Source: JANQUM01 sp047630355
Lineage (GTDB): Bacteria; Bacteroidota; Bacteroidia; Cytophagales; Spirosomataceae
DNA length: 8,335 nucleotides
Assembly (NCBI GenBank): GCA_047630355.1
Contig: JBLHXN010000141.1
Coordinates: 1-8,335, forward strand
Reading direction: 5' to 3'
Program-made: the position numbers and the translations under genes
In this document: piece after piece, positions 1-7,106 of the stretch
How positions within the stretch are numbered: position 1 is the stretch's first letter
Layout: the number at the start of each line of letters is the position of its first letter
Notes under the pieces: model-generated
What the model was told of the DNA's origin: nothing
Database searches by the model: none
What the model saw: only the letters and a program-made list of their open reading frames with translations

Positions 1-1922
1 GAAATATAAACCTGCAATTCAACCGAAACAAGTCAGGCGACATTCTTGAGGCTGGTCAGGTTTCTAAAGATTTCAACGTGAGCTGGTCACATTCGCCGCA
101 AAGCCGTCGGGCAGACCGAAGTTTTTCAGCATCGGTGAATTTACGAAGCAATAGTTTTGACCAAAATAATCGGGATTTACAAGAAATTGGATTTTACACC
201 GCAAACACTTCTAACTCGTCGGTTCAATACACCCGCAACATCGGGAAGCTTTTACGAACCAGCGTCGGCGTTTCAGCAAATCAGAATTTTAGCACGAAAG
301 TGCTGAATTTCAACTCTAGTTATAACATCGGCTTGAATCAGTTTAACCCATTTGTAAAAGAAGAAGATCAAACTGGAAGATGGTTTGAGCAGTTCAGAGT
401 AGGTTTAGATATTCAGGGAGGTTACCAAACAACCAACGATATTACCGGAAGAAGTCGCTCCACGAGTTACAGCGACTATAAGGTTTACGGGGTTGAGAAC
501 AAACCGCTTACCGATGCAGAAATAAGAGAACAATCACTTGGGAGAAACTCGAGTCTTAACGTGCTCAGCTTTACCGAAGATTTCGACAAAATATTGAACA
601 ACGGGCAGTTCCGCACTACGTACTCCGTGCCCATTTCCTTGCCTAATTTTAAATTAGCTAAATTTATCAACGTAACTCCGAGTATAAATTATCGGGGTGA
701 AATATTTACGCAAAAGCTGAATTACGAATTTTACGAAAAAGATACCACTTTTGTGAATGGGCAAGGCGAATCTGTTTCCCTCACAGGTATTGACCCCGAA
801 TTTGGAGCGGTTAGGATTGACACGTCAAATGGTTTTTATAACGCTTACAATGTTTCTGCCGGATTAAGCATGAACACCCGGGTTTACGGAACTTACCAAT
901 TTAAAGGAAAAGGACGTTTGCAAGCCATTCGCCACACCATTGCTCCTTCGATTAGTGTAAATTACACACCTGATTTAAAAGAGCAGTTTTTCAAGAAAAC
1001 ACGGGTTAGAAATGATGATCAAATAGAACGTTGGCTTCCTTTCTTCCCGCAATTGAATTCTACTCCGGGAGCCTCGGGACAGCTTGGTTTTAACCTTACC
1101 AATCAATTGGAGGCAAAACTTCGAGCGAAATCTGATACGGCAGAAAGTCAGACCGAGAAAATATCTTTATTAGATAACTTTGGCTTTTCGGGCGGCTATA
1201 ATTTACTTGGGGCTATTTTGGGCGACACCATGAATTTGTCAAATATCAACTTTGGGGCAAATACTCAAATCTTGAAAGACCTGGTAAGCTTAAACGTGAA
1301 CGCCACCCTTGACCCGTACGCTTACATTACCGACCAAGGAAGTTCGTTTAACCTCGCAGGAAGACGAGTCAACACATTCAAGTGGCAAAATCCCGGATTT
1401 GATGGAAACTATTTCAGTCGCATGCAAATTTCTGTTTCCACCCGTCTTTCACCCGAAACCTTTAATAAGAACAAACGAAAGAAAGAACCTGCTTCTTCGA
1501 TCGGAGAAGATCCTGCTAAAGAAGCCATGGAGAAATTTGTGGCGGCAAATCCATTGGCGTACGTTGACTTCTCCATTCCGTGGTCAATGAATGTTAGCTT
1601 TAATTACGGATTTAACCGTCAGGGACTCGCTGACCCGCAGACCGTTGCCGCATTACAACTTACCGGAGATTTCAGCCTGACCGAGAAATGGAAGTTTAAT
1701 TTCAATACGGGTTATGACTTTAACTTCAAAGCTACTACGCTTACCACATTAGGCGTTATCCGTGACTTGCATTGCTGGGATATGAGTTTTAACTGGACTC
1801 CTATTGCCGGTAATAACCTGCGGGCAAGTAATTACTCTTTTACATTGAATGTTCGTTCGGCTTTGTTGCGTGACCTCAAACTCAGTCGCCGCCGAGTATA
1901 TTATGATGTGGGAGGATTTTGA
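1..1922 (+). CDS. lptD: LptD-like outer-membrane LPS assembly protein, C-terminal part (5' partial)
   Basis: The reading frame is open from base 3 and gives about 639 residues up to a TGA at 1920-1922. The start lies outside the window; the GTG at 78 is internal. The translation is rich in Asn, Ser, Tyr, Phe and Gly with alternating beta-strand patterns typical of a large outer-membrane barrel. The C-terminal segment (LHCWDMSFNWTPIAGNN, then a conserved LRDLKLSRRR-type stretch) matches what I know of the Bacteroidota LptD-like family (OstA-related, usually around 900 residues), so roughly the last two thirds is present. The last residue is Phe, as expected for a BAM-recognised barrel strand. 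Known role of the family: inserting lipopolysaccharide into the outer leaflet of the outer membrane. A charged insert (KNKRKKEPASS, about 1470-1500) is probably a loop. The assignment rests on family recognition by eye; another large barrel is possible but less likely. Confidence 0.8.
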   Translation, partial: NINLQFNRNKSGDILEAGQVSKDFNVSWSHSPQSRRADRSFSASVNLRSNSFDQNNRDLQEIGFYTANTSNSSVQYTRNIGKLLRTSVGVSANQNFSTKVLNFNSSYNIGLNQFNPFVKEEDQTGRWFEQFRVGLDIQGGYQTTNDITGRSRSTSYSDYKVYGVENKPLTDAEIREQSLGRNSSLNVLSFTEDFDKILNNGQFRTTYSVPISLPNFKLAKFINVTPSINYRGEIFTQKLNYEFYEKDTTFVNGQGESVSLTGIDPEFGAVRIDTSNGFYNAYNVSAGLSMNTRVYGTYQFKGKGRLQAIRHTIAPSISVNYTPDLKEQFFKKTRVRNDDQIERWLPFFPQLNSTPGASGQLGFNLTNQLEAKLRAKSDTAESQTEKISLLDNFGFSGGYNLLGAILGDTMNLSNINFGANTQILKDLVSLNVNATLDPYAYITDQGSSFNLAGRRVNTFKWQNPGFDGNYFSRMQISVSTRLSPETFNKNKRKKEPASSIGEDPAKEAMEKFVAANPLAYVDFSIPWSMNVSFNYGFNRQGLADPQTVAALQLTGDFSLTEKWKFNFNTGYDFNFKATTLTTLGVIRDLHCWDMSFNWTPIAGNNLRASNYSFTLNVRSALLRDLKLSRRRVYYDVGGF

Positions 1923-1961
1923 TTTAGCTGATAATCAAAAAACTACATAGATTTTCACAAA

Positions 1962-1994
1962 AACGTCCCTTCAAGATATTCTCAAAGGGACGTT
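1962..1994. terminator. Bidirectional hairpin terminator between lptD-like gene and PfkB kinase
   Basis: A perfect 10-bp stem (AACGTCCCTT at 1962-1971 pairing with AAGGGACGTT at 1985-1994) encloses a 13-nt loop. It lies between two convergent genes. On the minus strand the stem runs directly into a T run (GTTTTTGTG), so it works best as the terminator of the kinase gene. On the plus strand the tail (GATTATTA) is weaker. Confidence 0.75.
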
Positions 1995-2029
1995 GATTAT
2001 TAAAAGAGGTCTGCGACCATCAGCAAAGA

Positions 2030-2950
2030 TTAAACATTAATCTCAAAACTTGCCAGTTGCACAAATTCCATTACACGATTGTCAATATCAGACTCTGTCA
2101 GGTTCAAGATGCGTTCCGTTCCAAACTTTTCTACGCAGAAAGAGGCCATTGCTGAGCCATATATAATAGCACGTTTCATGTTTTCGAAACTCAGATCATC
2201 CGTTTTTGTCAAATAACCCATGAATCCACCCGCAAAGGTATCTCCGGCTCCGGTTGGATCAAATACTTCTTCAAGCGGCAACGCCGGACAGAAGAAAATA
2301 CGGTCTTCTTTAAAAAGCAACGCTCCATGTTCGCCTTTCTTTATGATAAGGGTAGTGGGTCCCATTTCCATTACTTTCTTCGCTGCTTTCCGTAAAGAGT
2401 ACTCACCCGTTAGCATGCGTGCTTCTTCATCGTTGATGGTTACGCAATCTACTTTGGAGATAATACCTTTCAAATCATCCAAAGCAATGTCAATCCATAA
2501 GTTCATGGTATCAAGCATCACGAATTTTGGACGCTTCTTTAACAGAGAGAGCGTTTTTGCCTGCAATGCCGGAATCATATTACCAAGCATCAGGTATTGC
2601 GTGTCCTGATAACTTTCAGGAATGGTCGGATCAAAATGTTCGAATACATTTAGTTGTGTATCCAATGTATCACGGCTATTCATATCGGCGTGGTAACGAC
2701 CGGACCAAAAGAAGGTTTTACCGTCTTCGACGATTTCTAACCCATCGGTATTAATACCGTGGCTGTGAAAAGTATCAATCATAGTTTGAGGAAAATCTCC
2801 CCCAACTACCGCAACCATGCGATTTTTCTGGGTAAAATATGACGCAGCTAGCGAAATATAAGTGGCTGCTCCACCTACTATTTTATCTGTTTTACCAAAG
2901 GGGGTTTCAATTGCATCAAATGCAACCGAACCTACTGTCAAAAGACTCAT
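2030..2950 (-). CDS. PfkB-family carbohydrate/nucleoside kinase, substrate unknown
   Basis: This 306-residue protein belongs to the ribokinase/PfkB superfamily, cytoplasmic enzymes that transfer phosphate from ATP to a sugar or nucleoside hydroxyl. Visible motifs are the N-terminal substrate-side GGAATYISLAASYF (residues 26-39), TINDEEARML (171-180), KKGEHGALLF (204-213) and the PfkB signature DPTGAGDTFAGGF (231-243), with the GAGD anion hole and catalytic base Asp237. The length is normal for the family. The start ATG at 2950 gives the expected beginning (SLLTVGSVAFD). There is no Shine-Dalgarno sequence, only an A-rich leader, as is usual in Bacteroidota. The gene is monocistronic in this window: it converges with the lptD-like gene and diverges from the secreted-protein gene. 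I recall close, highly conserved relatives across Bacteroidota annotated only as sugar kinase. Ribose, fructose and adenosine are all possible substrates; the sequence does not decide. Confidence 0.9.
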   Translation of the reverse strand: MSLLTVGSVAFDAIETPFGKTDKIVGGAATYISLAASYFTQKNRMVAVVGGDFPQTMIDTFHSHGINTDGLEIVEDGKTFFWSGRYHADMNSRDTLDTQLNVFEHFDPTIPESYQDTQYLMLGNMIPALQAKTLSLLKKRPKFVMLDTMNLWIDIALDDLKGIISKVDCVTINDEEARMLTGEYSLRKAAKKVMEMGPTTLIIKKGEHGALLFKEDRIFFCPALPLEEVFDPTGAGDTFAGGFMGYLTKTDDLSFENMKRAIIYGSAMASFCVEKFGTERILNLTESDIDNRVMEFVQLASFEINV

Positions 2951-2978
2951 GTTTTATTGTTATATGTTCAAATCACGA

Positions 2979-2986
2979 CAAAAGTA
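2979..2986 (-). promoter_or_regulatory. Candidate -7 box for the PfkB kinase gene
   Basis: The minus strand reads TACTTTTG, an exact match to the Bacteroidota -7 consensus TAnnTTTG, 28 bp upstream of the kinase start codon. I see no clear TTG at the usual -33 spacing, so the call rests on the -7 box and its position alone. Confidence 0.45.
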
Positions 2987-3032
2987 CGTTTTGAGGAACG
3001 AAAATTTATTTTTTTTGACGAAAACATGTTAC

Positions 3033-3053
3033 ATCGGTCTAAAAAATCGGTCT
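3033..3053. repeat. Short direct repeat in the divergent promoter region
   Basis: ATCGGTCT occurs at 3033-3040 and again at 3046-3053, a 13-bp period, between the two outward-facing -7 boxes. It sits about where the -33 region of the plus-strand promoter would lie. It could be a regulator binding site, but an 8-bp repeat can arise by chance in AT-rich DNA. Confidence 0.25.
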
Positions 3054-3069
3054 GTAATAAAAAAATAAT

Positions 3070-3077
3070 TAAGTTTG
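3070..3077 (+). promoter_or_regulatory. Candidate -7 box for the secreted-protein gene
   Basis: TAAGTTTG matches the Bacteroidota TAnnTTTG -7 consensus exactly, 81 bp upstream of the chosen ATG at 3159, which implies a leader of about 75 nt. No convincing TTG is seen at -33. Confidence 0.45.
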
Positions 3078-3158
3078 CAGTAATTAACTACCCGTTATCC
3101 ATTCCTCACACGGGGATTTGCTAAACGTAACCTTTCAAACGTGTTAAATAACTTTCAC

Positions 3159-4604
3159 ATGAAAAAGAATATCGCCTTTTTGTTCTCTATGATAGTCGTA
3201 CTGTGCGGTCTGTCTTTTACAAGTTCTGCTCAGAACTGTAATGCTATTCCACATCCACTATTCGAGCCAGCTCCGGTAAGTAAGACACCCGTAACACTTA
3301 ATCGTTTAGGAACCAGTCCTCAATTTGGTGAAATCAATGGTCATACAGCAGAAATTGCTTACAATCACTTAAGAGGAGTGTATTCTAAAAATTCTGCAAG
3401 AAACAAAAGAGAGATAGATAATTTACTACAGGCCTTGGGTTATACCGGGCTTAATGACCCCAGTTTTTCTGTTGCTTCCATCACGCCGGAAACGCTTCCT
3501 GTAGGAACAACCGGTTGGATGGGTGCTTATTCAAGAGGGCATAAATATGCTTGGTCAACTTTAGGAAGAGATTTCAGAACATTCAAAATATCTTCAACTG
3601 ACCAAAAATGCTTTGTGTACATAATGCGTAAGTGCGGTAACGCATTTTACGATCCAAGTTTCATTCCTGAGCCACCAGTAGTAATTGATCCTGCTGTTTG
3701 CTTGACTCAGAAAATCACCATTTCAGGAAATAGTAAAATCGAAAAAACTAACTTCGTAAATACTACTGCTGATGTGCAATTAGTAGCTACTAACGGTGCA
3801 AACCCATCGTTGTGTTTAGGTTCAACCACGGTTCCTGTATCTGTTCAGTACGGTATTTCTGCCAATGGAAGCATTAACTATTCTAAAGTAGTTGAAGTAT
3901 GTACTTACGGTAAAAATAATACTCCTGCTCCGATAAGTATGGCTTCGCCTGTTCAACTTGTGGTTGACATTACCGAATCTAATGTAATGTTAGGTGACGG
4001 AGGAAAAATGATGATGGCGGTAAGCGATGATCAGTACAAACAAATGAAAAGACTTTATAGCACTTGTGTTACAAGTGAGGGCTCAATGAATGAGGCACCT
4101 ATTTATACCAAAGAAGAAACTGGCAACCGCATGGTTGAATCAAACACTACAATGGCTACTAGTAATAATACAGATTGTAAGACTCAAACCATGACATTTA
4201 TGGGCAGTAGTGCTGTAAGTGATGGTGCTGTGAAAACTACTTCTAAGCAAGTTACCGTAATAGGAAGATATATGAAGGCAGGATCACTTACAAAAGGAGA
4301 ATCTGCTGACAAGTATTTATGCTTAGGTACTTACCCTATGAACGCTTCTTTGGCATCAGCCTTCAACGTTTCAGGAACAAGCAAAACCATGAAGTCTCTT
4401 GAAATCTGTGATAAAGACGGAAAAGCTCCTGCTGCAATGGACGTAAACGTACCTATCACGTTGGATTACAACGTATCAAATCCTACCATGACTATGGGAG
4501 ATTCTGAGCGTATCTTCATTGACTTAGATGCAACTCAGTACAAGACGCTAAGCAAACGCTTTGGTCGCTGCTGCGGTGTTGAAGGTAATGATAAGTGTAT
4601 CTGA
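3159..4604 (+). CDS. Secreted protein of unknown function with a tandem duplicated four-cysteine domain
   Basis: The ATG at 3159 is chosen over the upstream GTG at 3141 because it begins a standard signal peptide: MKK, then a hydrophobic core to about residue 20, then SSA|QN with likely signal peptidase I cleavage after residue 24. The Cys in VVLCG is not in a lipobox. The protein has 481 residues. Residues 45-165 form an N-terminal region containing CFVYIMRKCGNAFYDP (151-166). Two copies of one domain follow, at 181-303 and 340-472, each with four cysteines (C181/C219/C248/C303 and C340/C388/C417/C471 or C472). Shared landmarks are LCLG, a VEVC or LEIC segment, a GD just before a strand, and QYK followed ten residues after the Tyr by Cys. 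A Ser/Thr/Asn-rich linker (304-339) separates the copies. I do not recognise the family. The likely location is periplasmic or extracellular, where the cysteines could pair. It is transcribed alone and ends at a strong terminator. Confidence 0.85.
   Translation: MKKNIAFLFSMIVVLCGLSFTSSAQNCNAIPHPLFEPAPVSKTPVTLNRLGTSPQFGEINGHTAEIAYNHLRGVYSKNSARNKREIDNLLQALGYTGLNDPSFSVASITPETLPVGTTGWMGAYSRGHKYAWSTLGRDFRTFKISSTDQKCFVYIMRKCGNAFYDPSFIPEPPVVIDPAVCLTQKITISGNSKIEKTNFVNTTADVQLVATNGANPSLCLGSTTVPVSVQYGISANGSINYSKVVEVCTYGKNNTPAPISMASPVQLVVDITESNVMLGDGGKMMMAVSDDQYKQMKRLYSTCVTSEGSMNEAPIYTKEETGNRMVESNTTMATSNNTDCKTQTMTFMGSSAVSDGAVKTTSKQVTVIGRYMKAGSLTKGESADKYLCLGTYPMNASLASAFNVSGTSKTMKSLEICDKDGKAPAAMDVNVPITLDYNVSNPTMTMGDSERIFIDLDATQYKTLSKRFGRCCGVEGNDKCI
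3699..4067 (+). repeat. Duplicated domain, copy 1 (residues 181-303 of the secreted protein)
   Basis: This copy has cysteines at 181, 219, 248 and 303. The spacings of 29 and 55 residues between the last three match copy 2 (29 and 54). Shared segments include LCLGST, VVEVC, ESNVMLGDGGK and DQYKQMKRLYSTC. Confidence 0.7.
4176..4574 (+). repeat. Duplicated domain, copy 2 (residues 340-472 of the secreted protein)
   Basis: This copy has cysteines at 340, 388, 417 and 471/472. Segments equivalent to copy 1 are LCLGTY, LEIC, NPTMTMGDSER and TQYKTLSKRFGRCC. Divergence from copy 1 is high, so the duplication is old rather than recent; the two copies show no long DNA identity. Confidence 0.7.
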
Positions 4605-4621
4605 TAAAAATAAGAACTTAT

Positions 4622-4663
4622 AAAAGTAAAGCCGACTTCTTAATTGAAGTCGGCTTTACTTTT
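4622..4663. terminator. Strong bidirectional terminator between secreted-protein gene and uridine kinase
   Basis: A perfect 18-bp stem (4622-4639 with 4646-4663) has a GC-rich core GCCGACTTC/GAAGTCGGC, a 6-nt loop TTAATT, and A-run and T-run flanks built into the stem. It is symmetric, so it can end transcripts from both convergent genes. Confidence 0.9.
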
Positions 4664-4705
4664 TGGTATCAACTGATAAAAAGACCGTGAACATTGAGTC
4701 GTAGT

Positions 4706-5332
4706 TTATTTCTTTAGTACGACATCCATATATGCCGTTAGAACCCGCAGTCCGTTCTCAAAGTTCTTGTTATTATTGATTACAATATGAGCATCATACT
4801 TTGATGGTTTGATAAACTTCTCGTACGTTGGGGCAACGTGATTCTCCCAGCGATAAAGTACGTCTTCCAAATCATAACCCCGCTCGTTATTATCCCGAAT
4901 TATACGGCGTTTGATTTTAATATGTTCCTTGGCGTCGATAAAAACCTTCAAATCTAATAGGCGGGAAACGAAGTAAGAGTAGAAAACGAAAATTCCTTCC
5001 ACCACGATAATTGGGGCGGGTTTGAATTCCAGTATTTTTGGAACAACACTCAAATTATTAAACGTGTATTCTTTGTGAAGTACCGTTTTACCTTCTTTTA
5101 AGTCCTGGATATGACGGGCAAATAACTCAAAATCAATTGCTTCGGGTAAGTCGTAGTTTTGAACACCGTTTTCATCTACCGGAACGCGGTCTTTAGTGCG
5201 ATAATAATTATCCTGAGAAATCAGGCAAACCTCCTCTTCCTTAAACTGCTGAAGCAAACTATTTAGAAAAAAGGTTTTACCAGACGCACTTCCGCCCGTA
5301 ATACCGATAATATAAGGTTGTTTTTCGCTCAT
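4706..5332 (-). CDS. udk: Uridine kinase-like P-loop kinase
   Basis: This 208-residue cytoplasmic protein resembles uridine/cytidine kinase, which phosphorylates uridine and cytidine in pyrimidine salvage. The Walker A motif GGSASGKT is at residues 13-20. SQDNYYR (39-45) carries Asp41, the position of the catalytic Asp in known uridine kinases. NYDLPEAID (59-67) corresponds to the nucleoside-binding DHP-D-A-D segment but has Leu in place of His. VEGIF (111-115) and a lid-like segment RDNNERGYD (146-154) follow. The length is normal. The start at 5332 is preceded by an unbroken A run that flows into the ATG, with no Shine-Dalgarno sequence. It lies 98 bp downstream of hisB on the same strand, so it may be co-transcribed with hisB, though the gap could hold its own promoter. 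A related phosphoribulokinase/pantothenate-kinase-fold enzyme with another substrate is possible. Confidence 0.85.
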   Translation of the reverse strand: MSEKQPYIIGITGGSASGKTFFLNSLLQQFKEEEVCLISQDNYYRTKDRVPVDENGVQNYDLPEAIDFELFARHIQDLKEGKTVLHKEYTFNNLSVVPKILEFKPAPIIVVEGIFVFYSYFVSRLLDLKVFIDAKEHIKIKRRIIRDNNERGYDLEDVLYRWENHVAPTYEKFIKPSKYDAHIVINNNKNFENGLRVLTAYMDVVLKK

Positions 5333-5430
5333 TTTTTTTTGTTAAAAATCTCCGTTCGGACGAGACCACCGATACTCGGTGAGTGAAAGAACAAGGCTTT
5401 ACTAAAACCGTTGAACTCCCAAGTTAGAAC

Positions 5431-6552
5431 TTATAAAACTCCTTTTGTGCTCGGCAAATCATTCATCGCTTTTACATTCCGCTTCACTGCCATTTTAATA
5501 GCTTTTGCCCAGGCTTTAAAAATCGCTTCAATTTTGTGGTGTTCATTATCACCTTCACATTTAATATTCAAATTACACTTTGACGTATCAGAAAATGATT
5601 TGAAGAAGTGCATAAACATCTCCGTTGGCATTTCACCAATTTTTTCCCGCTTAAATTCCGCTTCCCAAACCATCCACGGCCGGCCGCTGAAATCTATCGC
5701 AACTTGTGCCAACGCTTCATCCATCGGAAGTAAAAAACCATAGCGATTAGTTCCCCGCTTATCACCCAACGCGATCAGGAATGCTTCGCCCAACGCCAAC
5801 GCCGTATCTTCAATCGTGTGGTGTTCGTCGATATGTAAATCTCCTTTTACCAAGATCGAAATATCCGCTCCCGAGTGCTTCGCCAGTTGATCGAGCATGT
5901 GGTCAAAGAATCCAAGTCCGGTCTGCATATTTGCCAGCCCCGTTCCATCAAGGTTAAGTTCTACGCTGATTTCAGTTTCTTTAGTAGTACGTTTCACCGT
6001 TGCTTTGCGAGCGGGAAGTTTCAAAAATTCGTAAATTTTATCCCAATCTGTGGTTACCAAAACGGTTGCGTTGCGTTGTTCGTCAGTAATTTCTTCTGGC
6101 ATTTCATCCAAAATCAAGATACCTTTTGCTCCCAGGTTTACCGCCAACTGCATATCACTTAATCTGTCTCCCAAAACGTACGAATTTTCTAAATCGTAAT
6201 CACCCTCAATATATTTGGTCAATAAACCCGTACGGGGTTTGCGGGTCGGAGCATTTTCGTGATCGAAAGTTCTGTCAACGCACACATTTTCAAAGTGGAT
6301 ATTTTCGCCTTCCAACGTTTTCATCATCTTCAGATGAGCTGGCCAGAACGTTTCTTCGGGGAACGAATCTGTTCCTAAACCGTCTTGGTTTGTCACCATG
6401 ACCAATTCGTAATCAGTTTCTTCTGAGATCTTTCTTAGGTTAGAAAGTGCCTTCGGCAAGAACTCCAGTTTTTCTAATGAATCAATCTGAAAATCGGTTG
6501 GTGGCTCGACGATGATTGTACCGTCACGGTCAATAAAAAGAACTTTTTGCAT
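5431..6552 (-). CDS. hisB: Bifunctional histidinol-phosphatase / imidazoleglycerol-phosphate dehydratase
   Basis: The 373 residues form the two-domain HisB of histidine biosynthesis (E. coli HisB is about 355). The N-terminal HAD phosphatase has FIDRDGT (residues 6-12; Asp8 nucleophile and Asp10), VTNQDGLG (53-60), Lys105 in RKP, and LGDRLSD (127-133). It removes phosphate from histidinol phosphate. The C-terminal dehydratase, from about residue 184, has FFDHMLDQ (215-222), DEHHTIED (242-249) and EHHKIEA (337-343), which supply the metal-binding His and Glu residues. It converts imidazoleglycerol phosphate to imidazoleacetol phosphate. The four Zn ligands of the E. coli phosphatase loop (C93, H95, C101, C103) are D93, T95, A101 and T103 here, while RKP is kept. 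The ATG at 6552 gives the expected start MQKVLFIDRDGT. No other his gene lies within the window on either side, so it is outside any his operon here. Confidence 0.96.
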   Translation of the reverse strand: MQKVLFIDRDGTIIVEPPTDFQIDSLEKLEFLPKALSNLRKISEETDYELVMVTNQDGLGTDSFPEETFWPAHLKMMKTLEGENIHFENVCVDRTFDHENAPTRKPRTGLLTKYIEGDYDLENSYVLGDRLSDMQLAVNLGAKGILILDEMPEEITDEQRNATVLVTTDWDKIYEFLKLPARKATVKRTTKETEISVELNLDGTGLANMQTGLGFFDHMLDQLAKHSGADISILVKGDLHIDEHHTIEDTALALGEAFLIALGDKRGTNRYGFLLPMDEALAQVAIDFSGRPWMVWEAEFKREKIGEMPTEMFMHFFKSFSDTSKCNLNIKCEGDNEHHKIEAIFKAWAKAIKMAVKRNVKAMNDLPSTKGVL

Positions 6553-6592
6553 TTGCAGATGCTGAATTTTGGTTTCAATTTTCCAATGCCGT

Positions 6593-6612
6593 TGCCAGTG
6601 TATTCACTGACA
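6593..6612 (-). other. Possible small hairpin in the hisB leader
   Basis: In the hisB leader RNA, TGTCAGTG can pair with CACTGGCA across a 4-nt AATA loop, an 8-bp stem with one G-U pair. It would sit about 15-35 nt into the transcript if the -7 box at 6633-6640 is real. No T run follows and no histidine-rich leader peptide is seen, so there is no sign of attenuation. It may be structural noise. Confidence 0.25.
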
Positions 6613-6632
6613 GCATTTCGTATAATAAATCG

Positions 6633-6640
6633 CAAATTTA
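6633..6640 (-). promoter_or_regulatory. Candidate -7 box for hisB
   Basis: The minus strand reads TAAATTTG, matching TAnnTTTG, 80 bp upstream of the hisB start codon. No good -33 TTG is seen. The rest of the 218-bp gap between hisB and the divergent fragment at 6771 shows no gene or RNA that I can support. Confidence 0.4.
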
Positions 6641-6770
6641 AGCTTATTAACTTAATACCTCATAAACCGAACCCGTTTTACCCGAAACCTTTCAATAAAT
6701 ATACAACAACGGGCTTACAGAAAGTTACGTGAGTTGGTAAGTTGCTACTCAATTCACTCTGATAAAACAC

Positions 6771-7106
6771 ATGAACCTACAAGCAGGTGACATTTACAAC
6801 ACCATCAGGGAAATAATTTCTCTTTCGCGACAGCGGGTCTTCCGCATGGCAAATACCGCTTTGCTGGAAACCTACTGGCAAATTGGGCAAATTATTGTGG
6901 AAGATGAGCAAAACGGAAACGCCAAAGCCGAATACGGAAAAGGAACGCTGAAGAGCCTTGCCAATCAACTTACGCTGGAATTTGGCAAAGGGTTTGATGA
7001 CAGCAACCTTCGTAATATGCGTAGCTTTTACAAAGCATTTCCAATTCGTGACGCAATGCGTCACGAATTGAGCTGGACACATTATCTTAAAAAACCTAAA
7101 TACTGA
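6771..7106 (+). pseudogene. YhcG/DUF1016-family nuclease, N-terminal domain only (truncated)
   Basis: The first ~100 residues match the DUF1016 N-terminal domain of YhcG-like proteins: SRQRVFRMANTALLETYWQI, then EYGKGTLKSLANQLTLEFGKGF, then NLRNMRSFYKAFP and LSWTHY. Known relatives run to about 330-380 residues, continue RLLL..V after this point, and end in a PDDEXK nuclease domain. Here the similarity stops right after LSWTHY at about 7085. The frame ends at TGA 7104-7106 after KPKY, so the nuclease domain is gone. The start ATG at 6771 fits the family, so a 111-residue peptide could still be made. Full-length relatives often sit beside type I restriction-modification genes, and their role is poorly defined. 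A perfect 29-bp palindrome lies in the coding sequence at 7042-7070. I infer a decayed remnant, the first in a row of such fragments. Confidence 0.85.
7042..7070. repeat. Perfect 29-bp palindrome inside the DUF1016 fragment
   Basis: Arms of 14 bp (CAATTCGTGACGCA at 7042-7055 and its exact reverse complement at 7057-7070) flank a single central A at 7056. Read as protein it encodes IRDAMRHEL. It sits between the family's FP and LSW landmarks, where the spacing looks normal, and so replaces rather than lengthens the sequence. A central gap of one base makes it a cruciform or dyad-protein site rather than a good RNA hairpin loop. Confidence 0.9.

Noticed and set aside
2220..2609. A plus-strand ORF of 129 codons opposite the PfkB kinase, and similar ORFs opposite hisB and the lptD-like gene.
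   Set aside because: They lie antisense or out of frame to well-supported genes and have no protein-like motifs.
3141..3158. GTG at 3141 as the start of the secreted protein.
   Set aside because: The six extra residues precede an MKK signal-peptide start; ATG at 3159 gives the normal signal peptide structure.
5351..5381. Small hairpins in the 98-bp gap between hisB and the uridine kinase (6-bp stem at 5367-5381 with a 3-nt loop, and a TCCG/CGGA pair near 5351-5360) considered as a hisB terminator.
   Set aside because: The stems are short, the second has only a 2-nt loop, and the T run does not directly follow the stronger stem.
6575..6616. A 13-codon upstream ORF (minus strand, MLSVNTLATALEN) in the hisB leader, considered as a histidine attenuator peptide.
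   Set aside because: It has no His codons, and the overlapping hairpin is not followed by a T run, so the features of a his attenuator are absent.
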